Assembly: GCF_000801335.2 (NCBI RefSeq)
Contig: NZ_JSEH01000010.1
Span: 62,001-126,000 of the forward strand
Reading direction: 5' to 3'
DNA length: 64,000 nt
From: Desulfovibrio sp. TomC
Lineage (GTDB): Bacteria; Desulfobacterota; Desulfovibrionia; Desulfovibrionales; Desulfovibrionaceae
A model generated the notes under the pieces. That model made no database searches, had not been told where the DNA came from, and was given only the letters and a program-made list of their open reading frames with translations. Within the stretch, counting starts at the first letter, position 1. Each line of letters opens with the position of its first letter. The position numbers and the translations under genes are program-made. Positions 1 through 7,913 of the stretch are shown here, in pieces.

Positions 1-61
1 CCGGGTTCTGGCTTCGCGGCCAATCGCGCCCATTTGTGCAAACGAAATCAGTGACCTGTCC

Positions 62-74
62 TTTGTGTCACAAA
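62..74. promoter_or_regulatory. Short palindrome upstream of first gene
   Basis: The 13-bp palindrome TTTGTGTCACAAA lies about 100 bases before the start codon at 174. A TATACT hexamer at 113-118 could be the -10 box, but no -35 box sits at a good distance: TTGACG at 84-89 is 23 bases away. The palindrome could be a repressor or CRP/FNR-family site, but its spacing does not match the usual TTGTGA-N6-TCACAA. It is a candidate only. Confidence 0.25.
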
Positions 75-173
75 TTCTCCACATTGACGGTGTACTTTGC
101 ACGAGTCTTGCTTATACTAGCAGCTAGCGTCCCCCGCCCTACCGGCGAGGGTAATCACATCGAGGAGGTCGCC

Positions 174-491
174 ATGGAATCGGCTCTGACGCTGCGTACA
201 ACTGTTCCGCCGGAACTCAGTGACGAAGGCCTCGTTCTCCACCATGTGTCTGTCTTCGAAGTGGAATTCGGCTCCGGGGCCATAGACACCATGCGCCGGG
301 CCATGCGTGAAGTGGCCACCCAGACGGGCGTCAGTTTCGACGACGTCATGCTCGGGCTGTCCGGGCATATGTACTGGGTGGAAAACACGGGAAAACTCGT
401 GTGCGTGATCCCCCTGCCCGAAAACGACCTCTATCTGGAAGTCCCTGAGGATTTCTGGCGCATCCGCGAACGTTCGCGGGCCACCCACTAG
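174..491 (+). CDS. Hypothetical protein, 105 aa
   Basis: I do not recognise a family. The start at 174 is chosen because GAGGAGG lies just upstream at about 162-168; the frame stays open further 5' to position 36 but without a ribosome site. The protein is soluble and mixed alpha/beta, with no signal peptide or membrane segment, and is acidic near the C terminus (LPENDLYLEVPEDFW). It stands alone, 121 bases before the sigma-54 activator gene on the same strand, so co-transcription is possible. Codon use is ordinary for the window. Function unknown. Confidence 0.7.
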   Translation: MESALTLRTTVPPELSDEGLVLHHVSVFEVEFGSGAIDTMRRAMREVATQTGVSFDDVMLGLSGHMYWVENTGKLVCVIPLPENDLYLEVPEDFWRIRERSRATH

Positions 492-612
492 CATCCCTGC
501 TCCCTTGCCGGTTGGCGGTCCGTTCCAGACGGGATGGACCGCTGCCCGGTTCCAAGCCTTGCCCCGCGCCCGCTTTTCCGGCATGCTCCGGCAAAATTTC
601 CGGGATTATGCC

Positions 613-2160
613 ATGTCGCCAAGCATTTCCGATTTTCCCAAGGCCCTTTTTGAGGTGCTTGAAACCGACAAGCTCCAGCGTCGTTTTCTGGAAGCCCTGG
701 TCGAATTCCAGAACGTGGAACGCGGTTCGCTGTGGATCAAGCGCCCCGACGGCTACCAGTGCATCGAGGCCACCGGCGACGAAGCCGACCGGCTGGTGGG
801 GTTTCTCGTGCCCAGGGGCAAGCCGAGCATTGTCGGCTGGGTCATCGAAAACGGCCAGATGACGATTGCCGAACCCGGCAAGGACAAGCGCCATTTCAAG
901 GAGGCGGAATCGGGCATGGACGTCAAGTCCACGCTCATTTTGTGCTACCCGTTGGTGCTCAAGGACGGCGACGTCTACGGCGCGGTGGAAATCATCGACA
1001 CGGCCCACGGCGGCAGCCGGCTCAATCTGTCCAAGGAATATCTGGAGCTGCTCGAAGAATTCGTGGCCATCGGCTCCATTGCCCTGGGCAACGCCCTGGC
1101 CTTTGCCGACCAGAAAAAAGAGACCCAAAAGCTCAAGCGCATCATCGGCGAATTTCGCGGCGAAACGCCGCTGGTGGGAAAAAGCCCGGCCTTCAAGACC
1201 GCGCTCGATGCCGCCGCCAACTACGCCCGCACCGATTTCCCGGTGCTCATCACCGGCGAATCCGGCACCGGCAAGGAACTCTTCGCCCGGGAAATCCACC
1301 GCCTAAGCCCGCGCAAGGACAAGCCGTTTCTGGTGCAAAACGTCTCGGCCATCCCGGACACGCTGCTGGAATCGGAATTGTTCGGCTATAAAAAGGGGGC
1401 CTTTACCGGGGCCGACCGCGACAAGATCGGCCTGTTCGAGGCCGCCAACGGCGGCACGGTCTTTCTCGACGAAATCGGCGATATGCCGCTTGGCTTGCAA
1501 GCCCGCATCCTGCGCGTCCTCCAGGAAAACGAGATCAAACCCCTGGGGGGGGCCGAAACCCGGCAGGTGGACGTGCGCGTCATCTCGGCCACCAACTGCG
1601 ACCTGCCCCGGGCCATTGCCGGCGGCGTCTTTCGCGAGGATCTCTTCTACCGCTTAAACGTCCTGCCGCTTCGCCTGCCGGCGCTGCGTGAACGCCCGGA
1701 AGACATCCCGGAACTCCTTGACTATTTCCTGGCCCGCGACGCCGCCCGGCTGGGGTTGCCGCCAAAGAGCTTCTCGGCCAAGGCCAAACGCGCACTGTGC
1801 CAACGGCCGTTGCCGGGCAACGTGCGCGAGATGGAAAATCTCGTGCGCTTCCTGCTGGCCACCGTGTCCGGCCCGGTCATCGACGAGGAGGATATCCCGT
1901 CGCCCATCGAACACGGCGACCCGGGCCAGACGCTGACTCCCTGTCCGGCCCCGGACCAGGACGCGGCCAAGGACGGAACAGCGGGCGCATCCGCTGCCTC
2001 GGACCTGACCGCCTACACCTGGGAAGAGCTGGAACGCACCTACGCCCTGGCCCTGCTGGAGCGGTTCAAATGGAACGTGACCAAGGCGGCCAAGGCCGCC
2101 GGGGTCAACCGTTCGACCTTTGACTCCCGGCTGCGTAAGCTCGGCATCAATAAAGAATAA
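613..2160 (+). CDS. GAF-domain sigma-54-dependent transcriptional activator
   Basis: This enhancer-binding protein is predicted to open promoters held by RNA polymerase-sigma-54 by ATP hydrolysis. A GAF-like sensor covers roughly residues 15-165. The AAA+ core has Walker A GESGTGKE (215-222), the sigma-54-contacting loop GAFTGA (about 262-267), Walker B GGTVFLDEIGD (about 280-290) and an arginine-rich second region of homology. A Fis-type helix-turn-helix closes the protein (NVTKAAKAAGVNRSTFDSRL, 488-507). There is no phosphorylatable receiver, so a ligand or partner binding GAF is the likely signal. The start at 613 matches where the GAF fold begins; 583 is an alternative and neither has a strong ribosome site. 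Candidate targets in the window are the sigma-54-like promoters at 7867, 29128 and 33746, but no direct link can be seen. It converges with the next gene with 3 bases between stop codons. Confidence 0.93.
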   Translation: MSPSISDFPKALFEVLETDKLQRRFLEALVEFQNVERGSLWIKRPDGYQCIEATGDEADRLVGFLVPRGKPSIVGWVIENGQMTIAEPGKDKRHFKEAESGMDVKSTLILCYPLVLKDGDVYGAVEIIDTAHGGSRLNLSKEYLELLEEFVAIGSIALGNALAFADQKKETQKLKRIIGEFRGETPLVGKSPAFKTALDAAANYARTDFPVLITGESGTGKELFAREIHRLSPRKDKPFLVQNVSAIPDTLLESELFGYKKGAFTGADRDKIGLFEAANGGTVFLDEIGDMPLGLQARILRVLQENEIKPLGGAETRQVDVRVISATNCDLPRAIAGGVFREDLFYRLNVLPLRLPALRERPEDIPELLDYFLARDAARLGLPPKSFSAKAKRALCQRPLPGNVREMENLVRFLLATVSGPVIDEEDIPSPIEHGDPGQTLTPCPAPDQDAAKDGTAGASAASDLTAYTWEELERTYALALLERFKWNVTKAAKAAGVNRSTFDSRLRKLGINKE

Positions 2161-2163
2161 GGC

Positions 2164-2976
2164 TCAGCCGGCCGCCCCCATCGAGAACCGCCAGGCACAG
2201 GCGCAGTCGTCGCGCGTGCTGTCGGGCGGGCAACTCACACAGGCGACCCTGATGCCCGGATCGATGCCGGCGGCAAAGGCCGTATATTCCACCGTGCCGC
2301 CCGACACACAGGGATACGGCGGCAACCCCTGCCGGGCGCGGGCAGATTGCACCCGGCACTCCACCATGCGAAGGACCAGCGAGTCCGGCGTTTCCTCGAT
2401 AAAATCCAAGGCATTGATATTGGCGATCAGCCGGGCCGACAAGGCCGCCCGCAAGGCAGGCAGGCCGCCGCGCTCGGGCAGCCCAAGGAGCTCCCTGGCC
2501 CGCACCGCCTCGTAATAGCCAAGCCGCGACCAGCAACTGTCGTTGACCCGCTTGGCGTCGTGCATGCCGCGCGCGTCCTCCACAGCCCGAAACCATACCC
2601 CGTCCGCCGCCAGCCAGGACACCGACAGGGCGGTCAGCAGCTTTTCCAGACGCTCTTCCCCAAGCCCGGCCAAAAGCGTTGGCACGTCGCCCGGCAAGTC
2701 AAGCGCCCGCTCGATGCGCCGGGTGAGCAGCGGCACGAAAGCGTCGCCGGCCTTGGCCTCCAGGGCCACGGCCTCAGCCGTGCCGAACTGATGGGTTGCC
2801 TCGGCCAGCCACAAGCCGTAATGCACCGCAATCTGCCGCCCCGCCTCAAGGATCTTGCGGGCGAGCAGGTGGAGCGCCTCCGGCGGCCCAGAGAGACGCT
2901 GCCTCTCCGGAGCCTCTGCGCCGGGGGGGATCATCCCCCCCGGACCCCCGGGAAGGGTGGAATGGTCGTGGGTCAT
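2164..2976 (-). CDS. DUF6125-like protein with repeat-derived N terminus
   Basis: The 270-aa soluble protein is rich in helices. Its C terminus carries conserved-looking cysteines (MVECRVQSARARQGLPPYPC, then VACVSCPP and DDCACAW) of the kind seen in DUF6125-type proteins of sulfate reducers; the family assignment is from memory and tentative. The start at 2976 is supported by AAAGGA about 9 bases upstream. About the first 35 codons are read from a GC-rich repeat (2876-2957) otherwise found between genes, so residues 9-34 (PGGPGGMIPPGAEAPERQRL region) are probably a recent, non-conserved addition. The recognisable protein starts near PEALHLLARKILEAG. It is translationally linked to the small membrane protein upstream: that gene's TAA overlaps this ribosome site. 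Confidence 0.75.
   Translation of the reverse strand: MTHDHSTLPGGPGGMIPPGAEAPERQRLSGPPEALHLLARKILEAGRQIAVHYGLWLAEATHQFGTAEAVALEAKAGDAFVPLLTRRIERALDLPGDVPTLLAGLGEERLEKLLTALSVSWLAADGVWFRAVEDARGMHDAKRVNDSCWSRLGYYEAVRARELLGLPERGGLPALRAALSARLIANINALDFIEETPDSLVLRMVECRVQSARARQGLPPYPCVSGGTVEYTAFAAGIDPGIRVACVSCPPDSTRDDCACAWRFSMGAAG
2876..2957 (+). repeat. Hairpin repeat copy 1, inside a coding region
   Basis: This is a copy of the dispersed element described at 41935 and 45740. It starts with the constant GCCTCCGGCGGCC block and contains the GGGGGGATCATCCCCCC hairpin followed by GGACCCCCGGGAAGGG. The same order, block then CTCTGC then GGGGGGATGCATCCCCCC then GGACCCCCTGGATGGG, occurs at 41935-41990, so the resemblance is well beyond GC bias. 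Unlike the other copies it lies within an open reading frame, at the 5' end of the DUF6125-like gene on the opposite strand. Confidence 0.75.
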
Positions 2977-2986
2977 TTTTTTTCCT

Positions 2987-3139
2987 TTATGAACTTGTCA
3001 CGTTGCAGAAGGCCTCGGCCGCGCCGGCATCGGCCAGCGTATAGGAAGAATGAGCGCCCACGCCAAAAATGACAGCCGCAGACAGAGCGGAAACAAAGAA
3101 AAGAATCAAAAGCCTTGTGGCAATGGGCAGGTTCTTCAA
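2987..3139 (-). CDS. Small single-pass membrane protein, 50 aa, TTG start
   Basis: The predicted product starts MKNLPIATRLLILFFVSALS, a strong N-terminal membrane segment (about residues 8-28), followed by a short tail ending AFCNVTSS. The TTG start at 3139 is chosen because AAGGAG sits 8 bases upstream; the longer upstream frame has no ribosome site. Its TAA stop overlaps the ribosome site of the DUF6125-like gene, with 10 bases between the frames, which points to a two-gene operon with translational coupling. The N terminus resembles the first membrane helix of chemoreceptors and sensor kinases, but there is no further domain, so it may be a free-standing membrane peptide or a remnant of a receptor. 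Confidence 0.5.
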   Translation of the reverse strand: MKNLPIATRLLILFFVSALSAAVIFGVGAHSSYTLADAGAAEAFCNVTSS

Positions 3140-3223
3140 GACAGACACTCCTTGTCTTGACCATGAGGGAACCGGCCGGCCCAGGAAACGGGCCGGCCGA
3201 CGCAAAAGTGGGTCGGGGAAGGA

Positions 3224-3517
3224 TTAAAGAGCGGCGCCGCCAACCAAGGCGACGAGATAGGCGACGGTGGCCACGGCGACAAACTCACGGGTACGGCGGA
3301 CAAAGGCGCGGCGTTTGGAGAGCATAAACTCGATCATGCCCAGGCGCTCGTCAGGTCGGTCACGGATATGCGGCAATTTGTCGATGTAATGATCCATGTA
3401 GGCATGTTCGGCCAGCAGGAGCAAATAGATCCGGTGGCGAAAATACAATTGGTAGAACAGAACGAAAAGAAAAAAATAGACGGCGAAAATCACGATCGAG
3501 TAGGTCAGACTCAGCAT
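3224..3517 (-). CDS. Two-helix membrane protein, 97 aa, hypothetical
   Basis: The start at 3517 has AAGGAAGG a few bases upstream. The N terminus is strongly hydrophobic (SIVIFAVYFFLFVLFYQLYF, residues 7-26). A charged central stretch follows (DKLPHIRDRPDERLG, 46-60), then a second segment near the C terminus (EFVAVATVAYLVALVGG, 78-94). It is therefore predicted to span the inner membrane twice with the charged loop on one side. I do not recognise a family. It is divergent from pgpA and precedes the small membrane protein and DUF6125-like gene on the same strand, with an 84-base gap. Confidence 0.65.
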   Translation of the reverse strand: MLSLTYSIVIFAVYFFLFVLFYQLYFRHRIYLLLLAEHAYMDHYIDKLPHIRDRPDERLGMIEFMLSKRRAFVRRTREFVAVATVAYLVALVGGAAL

Positions 3518-3666
3518 CAATACCTTCCTTTGCGGCCAGTGGCGCAGGCCGCCCGCATTTCCGTCTTCCCACACTTCGCCCCCGAGTTCAAGACGCCGCA
3601 ACAGCCCTTGCCCCGCTGCCGGGCGCGTTGTAGCCTGCCGCCGATCCAACTTTTGCGGAGGCCTTC

Positions 3667-4134
3667 ATGTTCACAAACGACCGTCTCGCCCTCCTCGTCT
3701 CCGGCCTTGGCCCCCTGGGCCGGATGCCTTACGCCCAGGGCACCTGGGGCTCGGCCGCCGCCGTGCTGCTCGCGCCGGTGTGTTTCCTGCCGCTCCCCAT
3801 TTTCGCGCGCCTACTCCTCCTGGCTCTGGTGTTTTATATTGGGGCCAAGGCAGCCGACCGCACCGAGAGCATCCTTGGCCGCAAGGACCCCGGCCATGTG
3901 GTCATCGACGAACTGGTCGGCCAGTGGCTGACCTTCCTGCCCCTGGCCGCGCCCAGCACCTTTGACATGGTCGCCGGCTTTTTCCTGTTTCGGGCCTTTG
4001 ACATCCTCAAACCGCCGCCGGTGCGGGCCTCGGAGAACTGGCTGCCCGGAGGCTATGGCGTCATGATCGACGACGTGCTGGCCGGGATCTACGCCTGCCT
4101 GAGCCTGCTCGTGCTCATCTGGCTGCGCGGGTAA
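3667..4134 (+). CDS. pgpA: Phosphatidylglycerophosphatase A
   Basis: This inner-membrane enzyme dephosphorylates phosphatidylglycerophosphate to phosphatidylglycerol. The 155-aa length is normal for the family. Visible family motifs are the N-terminal GLGPLGRMPYAQGTWGS, the acidic DPGHVVIDELVGQW (about 75-88) and GGYGVMIDDVLAGI near the C terminus; the paired aspartates and glutamate are the expected metal-binding residues. Several hydrophobic helices lie between the motifs. GGAGG lies 6 bases before the ATG. It stands alone, divergent from a small membrane protein gene. Confidence 0.93.
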   Translation: MFTNDRLALLVSGLGPLGRMPYAQGTWGSAAAVLLAPVCFLPLPIFARLLLLALVFYIGAKAADRTESILGRKDPGHVVIDELVGQWLTFLPLAAPSTFDMVAGFFLFRAFDILKPPPVRASENWLPGGYGVMIDDVLAGIYACLSLLVLIWLRG

Positions 4135-4527
4135 GGCTTATTCCCCGGCAGCTCTGGCCGGCAGGTCCGGCCGGGCGGGATGCTCCGCCGGATCGGCCGC
4201 CGCGTCGACCTGGGCCTGTCCTGGCCCCAAAGCGCGCCTGTGCCGCCTGGATGCGATCAGCTTTGTCACAAAGTGGACAGCTGGCCGTACGCCTTTCTTG
4301 CGCCAGGGCCGTTTTAAAACATCTGGGGGACAGGCCGGGCGGCAGGCGATGACGATTTTTGCCCATTGCCGGGGCGACGTGCGCAAAAACCGTACTCGGA
4401 CACGGTGACGTTTCTTGCAGGAAGGTGGGGTGGATGCTCGCTGGACGAGGCGCGCCGAAAGACTCCAACAGGCCGCCGGCCGTGACAAATCTGAAATCGT
4501 CCAGGCGACGGCGCGGCCGGGTGTGGC
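4135..4527. other. Gene-poor stretch with one doubtful frame
   Basis: Between pgpA and a small minus-strand gene the only open frame of note is on the minus strand, ending at 4138. Its product is rich in Arg and Pro (containing WAKIVIACRPACPP and VHFVTKLIASRRHRR), with no clear ribosome site or family. GC at third codon positions is only moderate. It may be a decayed gene or non-coding. I see no terminator or RNA gene here. Confidence 0.4.
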
Positions 4528-4677
4528 TTAATGAAACAACAAGCCGCGGTAGATGAAGCGTTCGTACACAGTGCAAAGCCGCCGGGCGTTTTTCCGGGCC
4601 AGTCCGAAATCCATAAGCCGGCAGTACATGTGCACGGGATTAAGCCGATGTTGCAGATAATTACGGATGGTGTTCAT
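4528..4677 (-). CDS. Small protein, 49 aa, hypothetical
   Basis: The product is MNTIRNYLQHRLNPVHMYCR followed by LMDFGLARKNARRLCTVYER and a short hydrophobic end. The start at 4677 has CGAGG about 8 bases upstream. The basic, amphipathic sequence with an NPxHMYCRL stretch looks like a small protein family I associate with Desulfovibrio, but I cannot name a function. There is no signal peptide. It lies alone, about 150 bases downstream of the ferredoxin terminator and on the same strand, so it should have its own promoter. Confidence 0.55.
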   Translation of the reverse strand: MNTIRNYLQHRLNPVHMYCRLMDFGLARKNARRLCTVYERFIYRGLLFH

Positions 4678-4824
4678 GGCGTTGCCTCGCTTGGGCACTG
4701 TTCCCAGTCCCCTTGAAGCCAAGCAAGAAATGTTCCTGCCGACTCCAGCCCAACAATCAGGAAGCTTCACACTGCTTATCGGCATTTTGGGACAAAGGCT
4801 TACGGGAGCGGTCGCCCCGGCCAT

Positions 4825-4856
4825 AAAAAAAACCCGCGCCGGAAACCCGGCGCGGG
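4825..4856 (-). terminator. Rho-independent terminator of ferredoxin gene
   Basis: A perfect 10-bp GC stem (CCCGCGCCGG at 4833-4842 with CCGGCGCGGG at 4847-4856, 4-base loop) is followed on the minus strand by eight T residues (4832-4825). It lies 25 bases after the ferredoxin stop codon. Confidence 0.9.
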
Positions 4857-4881
4857 CTGTCCCGCCAGGGGACTGGAATCG

Positions 4882-5525
<644 letters not shown>

Positions 5526-7250
5526 ATGGAAACGACTCTGAGGGCCATGTTACCAGATATTCACGACCTGCTCGAATCCCTGCCCTCCCATGCAGCCGTT
5601 CTCGACAGAGCCGGCCTGCTTGTTGCGTCCAACACCGCCTGCCTCGAACTCCTGCGCGAAATTGATCCGGACATGGGTCCTGGCCGGCCCTTTGGCGCTT
5701 CCTGCGCCAAAATGCTGACCCAGCCCGTGGGCGCCGCCGTACAGGAAGGCATAAGCGCCGTCCTGGACGGCAGCCTGCCGCGCTACGAGATGGACCTGCC
5801 CTGTGGCTGTGTCAGTGCCCAGACCTGGCGGGCGCTTTGCATCACGCCGCTGCATGGAGCCTTTCCCGGAGCCCTGGTCACGCTGGCCGACATCTCCCGG
5901 CAAAAACAACTCGAAGAGCACATCCTCCACGACGCCTTTCACGATACCCTGACCGGCCTGTTTAATCGCGCCCTGTTCATCAACCGGCTCGATCAGGCCA
6001 TCAAACGCCTCAAACGCAGTCCGAAGGCCCTCTACGCCGTCCTGTACCTGGATATGGACCGCTTCAAGCTCGTCAACAAGACTTTCGGCCACGTCACCGG
6101 CGACCGGCTGCTCATGGTCATCGCCAACCGGCTGCAAAAACAGTTGCGCGAACTCGACACCCTGGCCCGATTCGGCGGCGATGAATTCGCCATCCTCATT
6201 GAGGACATTGCCGGCCTGGAGGATGCCTGCTCCATGGCCGAGACGGTGCTGCGCCAGCTGGCCCAGTCGTTTCGGCTCAAAAAACAGGAAATTTTCGTCA
6301 CCTGCAGCATCGGCGTGGTCCTGGGTTCAGCGGCCTACGAACACCCCGACCAAGTGCTGCGCGACGCCGACAACGCCATGTACAGCTCCAAGGAGCACGG
6401 CGGCGACCACTACACCGTCTTCGACGCCGGCATGCGCGTGCTCACCCAGCGCCGCATGGAAATGGAGCTGGCCCTGCGCCACGCCATGGAATCCGGCGAG
6501 ATCACCGTCCATTACCAGCCCATTGTGTCCCTGACCTCGGGCGAGGTCACGGGCTTTGAGGCCCTGGCCCGCTGGCAACATCCGCGCCAGGGGTTGATCG
6601 CCCCCTCGGAATTCATTCCCATTGCCGAGGAGACCGGCCTCATTAACGAGCTTGGGGCGCTGATCCTGCGCCAGTCCTGCCGCCGGCTGGTGGAGCTTCT
6701 TCGGGCCAATCCGGATTGCGGCGACCTGACCCTGTCGGTCAATATCTCGGGACGCCAGTTCAAACGCCCGGACTTCGTGGACGAAGTCGCGGCCATTTTG
6801 GCCGAGACCGGCATCAATACCCAGCTCGTCAAGCTCGAACTGACCGAATCCGTGCTCATGGACGACGCCGACGAGGCCGTCCGCACCATCAAGCGCTTGA
6901 AAGCCCTGGGGGTCAAAGTGGTCATCGACGACTTCGGCACCGGGTATTCGTCCCTGTCCTACATCCAGCGCTTCCCCTTCGACAGCCTCAAGGTGGACCG
7001 GTCGTTTGTGGGCAACATGAACGAGGCGGAACAGAACATGGAGATCGTGCGGGCCATTATTGCCATGGCCCACAAACTCGGCCTGGAGGTGGTGGCCGAG
7101 GGCGTGGAACTGGCCGAACATCGCACGGCCCTGTCCGAATTGCGCTGTGAAAGCGCTCAGGGATTCTTCTTTTCCAAGCCCGTGCCGGGTGAGGAACTCG
7201 ATCTGCTCATGCGCAAACACTGGAAAGACGATGCAACGTCACGTCTGTAA
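5526..7250 (+). CDS. PAS-GGDEF-EAL cyclic-di-GMP enzyme
   Basis: Domains in order are a PAS-like sensor (about residues 5-115), a diguanylate cyclase domain with intact GGDEF (about 216-220), and a phosphodiesterase domain starting near residue 325 with intact EAL (about 345-347). RELD lies exactly 5 residues before GGDEF and fits the inhibitory c-di-GMP site. EAL-domain catalytic residues are all visible: Asn in SVNISGRQF, Glu in KLELTES, two Asp in VIDDFGTGYSS, Lys in LKVDRSF, Glu in VVAEGVE and Gln in SAQGFFF. Both activities may be real, with one switched by PAS. No membrane segment is present, so it is cytosolic. The start is uncertain (TTG 5484, ATG 5526 or ATG 5547); none has a good ribosome site. 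A terminator follows at 7303. Confidence 0.9.
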   Translation: METTLRAMLPDIHDLLESLPSHAAVLDRAGLLVASNTACLELLREIDPDMGPGRPFGASCAKMLTQPVGAAVQEGISAVLDGSLPRYEMDLPCGCVSAQTWRALCITPLHGAFPGALVTLADISRQKQLEEHILHDAFHDTLTGLFNRALFINRLDQAIKRLKRSPKALYAVLYLDMDRFKLVNKTFGHVTGDRLLMVIANRLQKQLRELDTLARFGGDEFAILIEDIAGLEDACSMAETVLRQLAQSFRLKKQEIFVTCSIGVVLGSAAYEHPDQVLRDADNAMYSSKEHGGDHYTVFDAGMRVLTQRRMEMELALRHAMESGEITVHYQPIVSLTSGEVTGFEALARWQHPRQGLIAPSEFIPIAEETGLINELGALILRQSCRRLVELLRANPDCGDLTLSVNISGRQFKRPDFVDEVAAILAETGINTQLVKLELTESVLMDDADEAVRTIKRLKALGVKVVIDDFGTGYSSLSYIQRFPFDSLKVDRSFVGNMNEAEQNMEIVRAIIAMAHKLGLEVVAEGVELAEHRTALSELRCESAQGFFFSKPVPGEELDLLMRKHWKDDATSRL

Positions 7251-7302
7251 GCCACCCCAAAAAAGAGATTCTCCGTCGGCGCAGGAGCTGCTTACACAGC
7301 CG

Positions 7303-7333
7303 GTTCCGAAGCTCTGCTTCGGGAACTCTTTTT
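7303..7333 (+). terminator. Terminator after the GGDEF-EAL gene
   Basis: GTTCCGAAGC (7303-7312) pairs with GCTTCGGGAAC (7316-7326) with one bulged G, then CTCTTTTT. It lies 52 bases after the stop codon. A wider inverted pair, AGAGATTCTCC at 7265 and GGAGAATCTCT at 7343, encloses it and could form an outer stem. Confidence 0.7.
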
Positions 7334-7523
7334 AGTACGCCTGGAGAATCTCTTCCAGTGACGCCTCAATGCGTCTGGTATGGGTGGATCTTTTTATTTT
7401 GCTCACCCCTCCGTCGTCGTTGCGGGTATATCGCCTGAGGAACTGCTCCCCTTGTACTTCATACCTAACCACTCCTGGTTCGCTGTAAAGCCCCGGGAGC
7501 GGTCTAATTGCGCCGGTGGGCAT
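7332..7523 (-). CDS. Small basic protein, 63 aa, doubtful
   Basis: The frame starts with ATG at 7523, inside the last 20 bases of the upstream 98-aa gene, and ends EASLEEILQAY. The composition (RYEVQGEQFLRRYTRNDDGG, SKIKRSTHTRR) looks like a genuine small protein, although there is no ribosome site of its own. Translation would depend on coupling to the upstream gene. Base composition is lower in GC than the neighbourhood. No family recognised; it could be spurious. Confidence 0.4.
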   Translation of the reverse strand: MPTGAIRPLPGLYSEPGVVRYEVQGEQFLRRYTRNDDGGVSKIKRSTHTRRIEASLEEILQAY

Positions 7524-7800
7524 GGCAGGAAACCAGAAAAAGCGCTGCCCGCAGTCGCAGCACCTCGCGCGGGGCGCGTTCCATCAGCCCATGGGCCGGC
7601 ATCGGTTCCATGGTGGCCAGAGCGGTTTTTTCCCGCAGCCCACGGTCGGCATAGCCCATGGCCACAAGCTCTTCCAGGGCGGCCAGGACGTTTTGGCGCT
7701 CCTGGGAAAAGGCTTCCCCCAGTTTGGCGGCGTGTTCGGGGTGATGGACGTCCAGAACCGGCGTTGCGGCATGGGGCATGGCGGGATGGGGCGATTTCAT
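7504..7800 (-). CDS. Hypothetical protein, 98 aa
   Basis: The start at 7800 is fixed by AAGGAG 7 bases upstream. The first 20 residues are His/Pro-rich (MKSPHPAMPHAATPVLDVHH), followed by helices (EAFSQERQNVLAALEELVAM). A C-terminal stretch, REVLRLRAALFLVSCHAHRRN, ends in a Cys/His cluster that could bind metal. No family is recognised. It is divergent from the large TPR gene, and its ribosome site lies 67 bases from that gene's sigma-54-like promoter. Confidence 0.65.
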   Translation of the reverse strand: MKSPHPAMPHAATPVLDVHHPEHAAKLGEAFSQERQNVLAALEELVAMGYADRGLREKTALATMEPMPAHGLMERAPREVLRLRAALFLVSCHAHRRN

Positions 7801-7866
7801 AACGTACTCCTTGCCCGGTCTTTTCGGCCGGATCGGACCCACCGTTAGGGCCAGGACAAAATTTCC

Positions 7867-7882
7867 TGGCACGATTGCTGCT
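7867..7882 (+). promoter_or_regulatory. Sigma-54 (-24/-12) promoter of the large TPR gene
   Basis: TGGCACG-ATTG-CTGCT matches the sigma-54 consensus TGGCACG-N4-TTGCW at all but one position. The invariant GG (7868-7869) and GC (7880-7881) are exactly 10 bases apart. Transcription should start near 7893, about 20 bases before the GTG start at 7914. A sigma-54 activator of the right kind is encoded at 613-2160, but which activator acts here is not visible. Confidence 0.75.
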
Positions 7883-7913
7883 TTCCCTGGGGAAACGCAG
7901 GGAAGCGATATCC

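Noticed and set aside
4138-4488. Arg/Pro-rich minus-strand frame after pgpA
   Set aside because: No clear ribosome site or family; codon use is only moderately gene-like. Kept as a note in the gene-poor stretch rather than as a gene.
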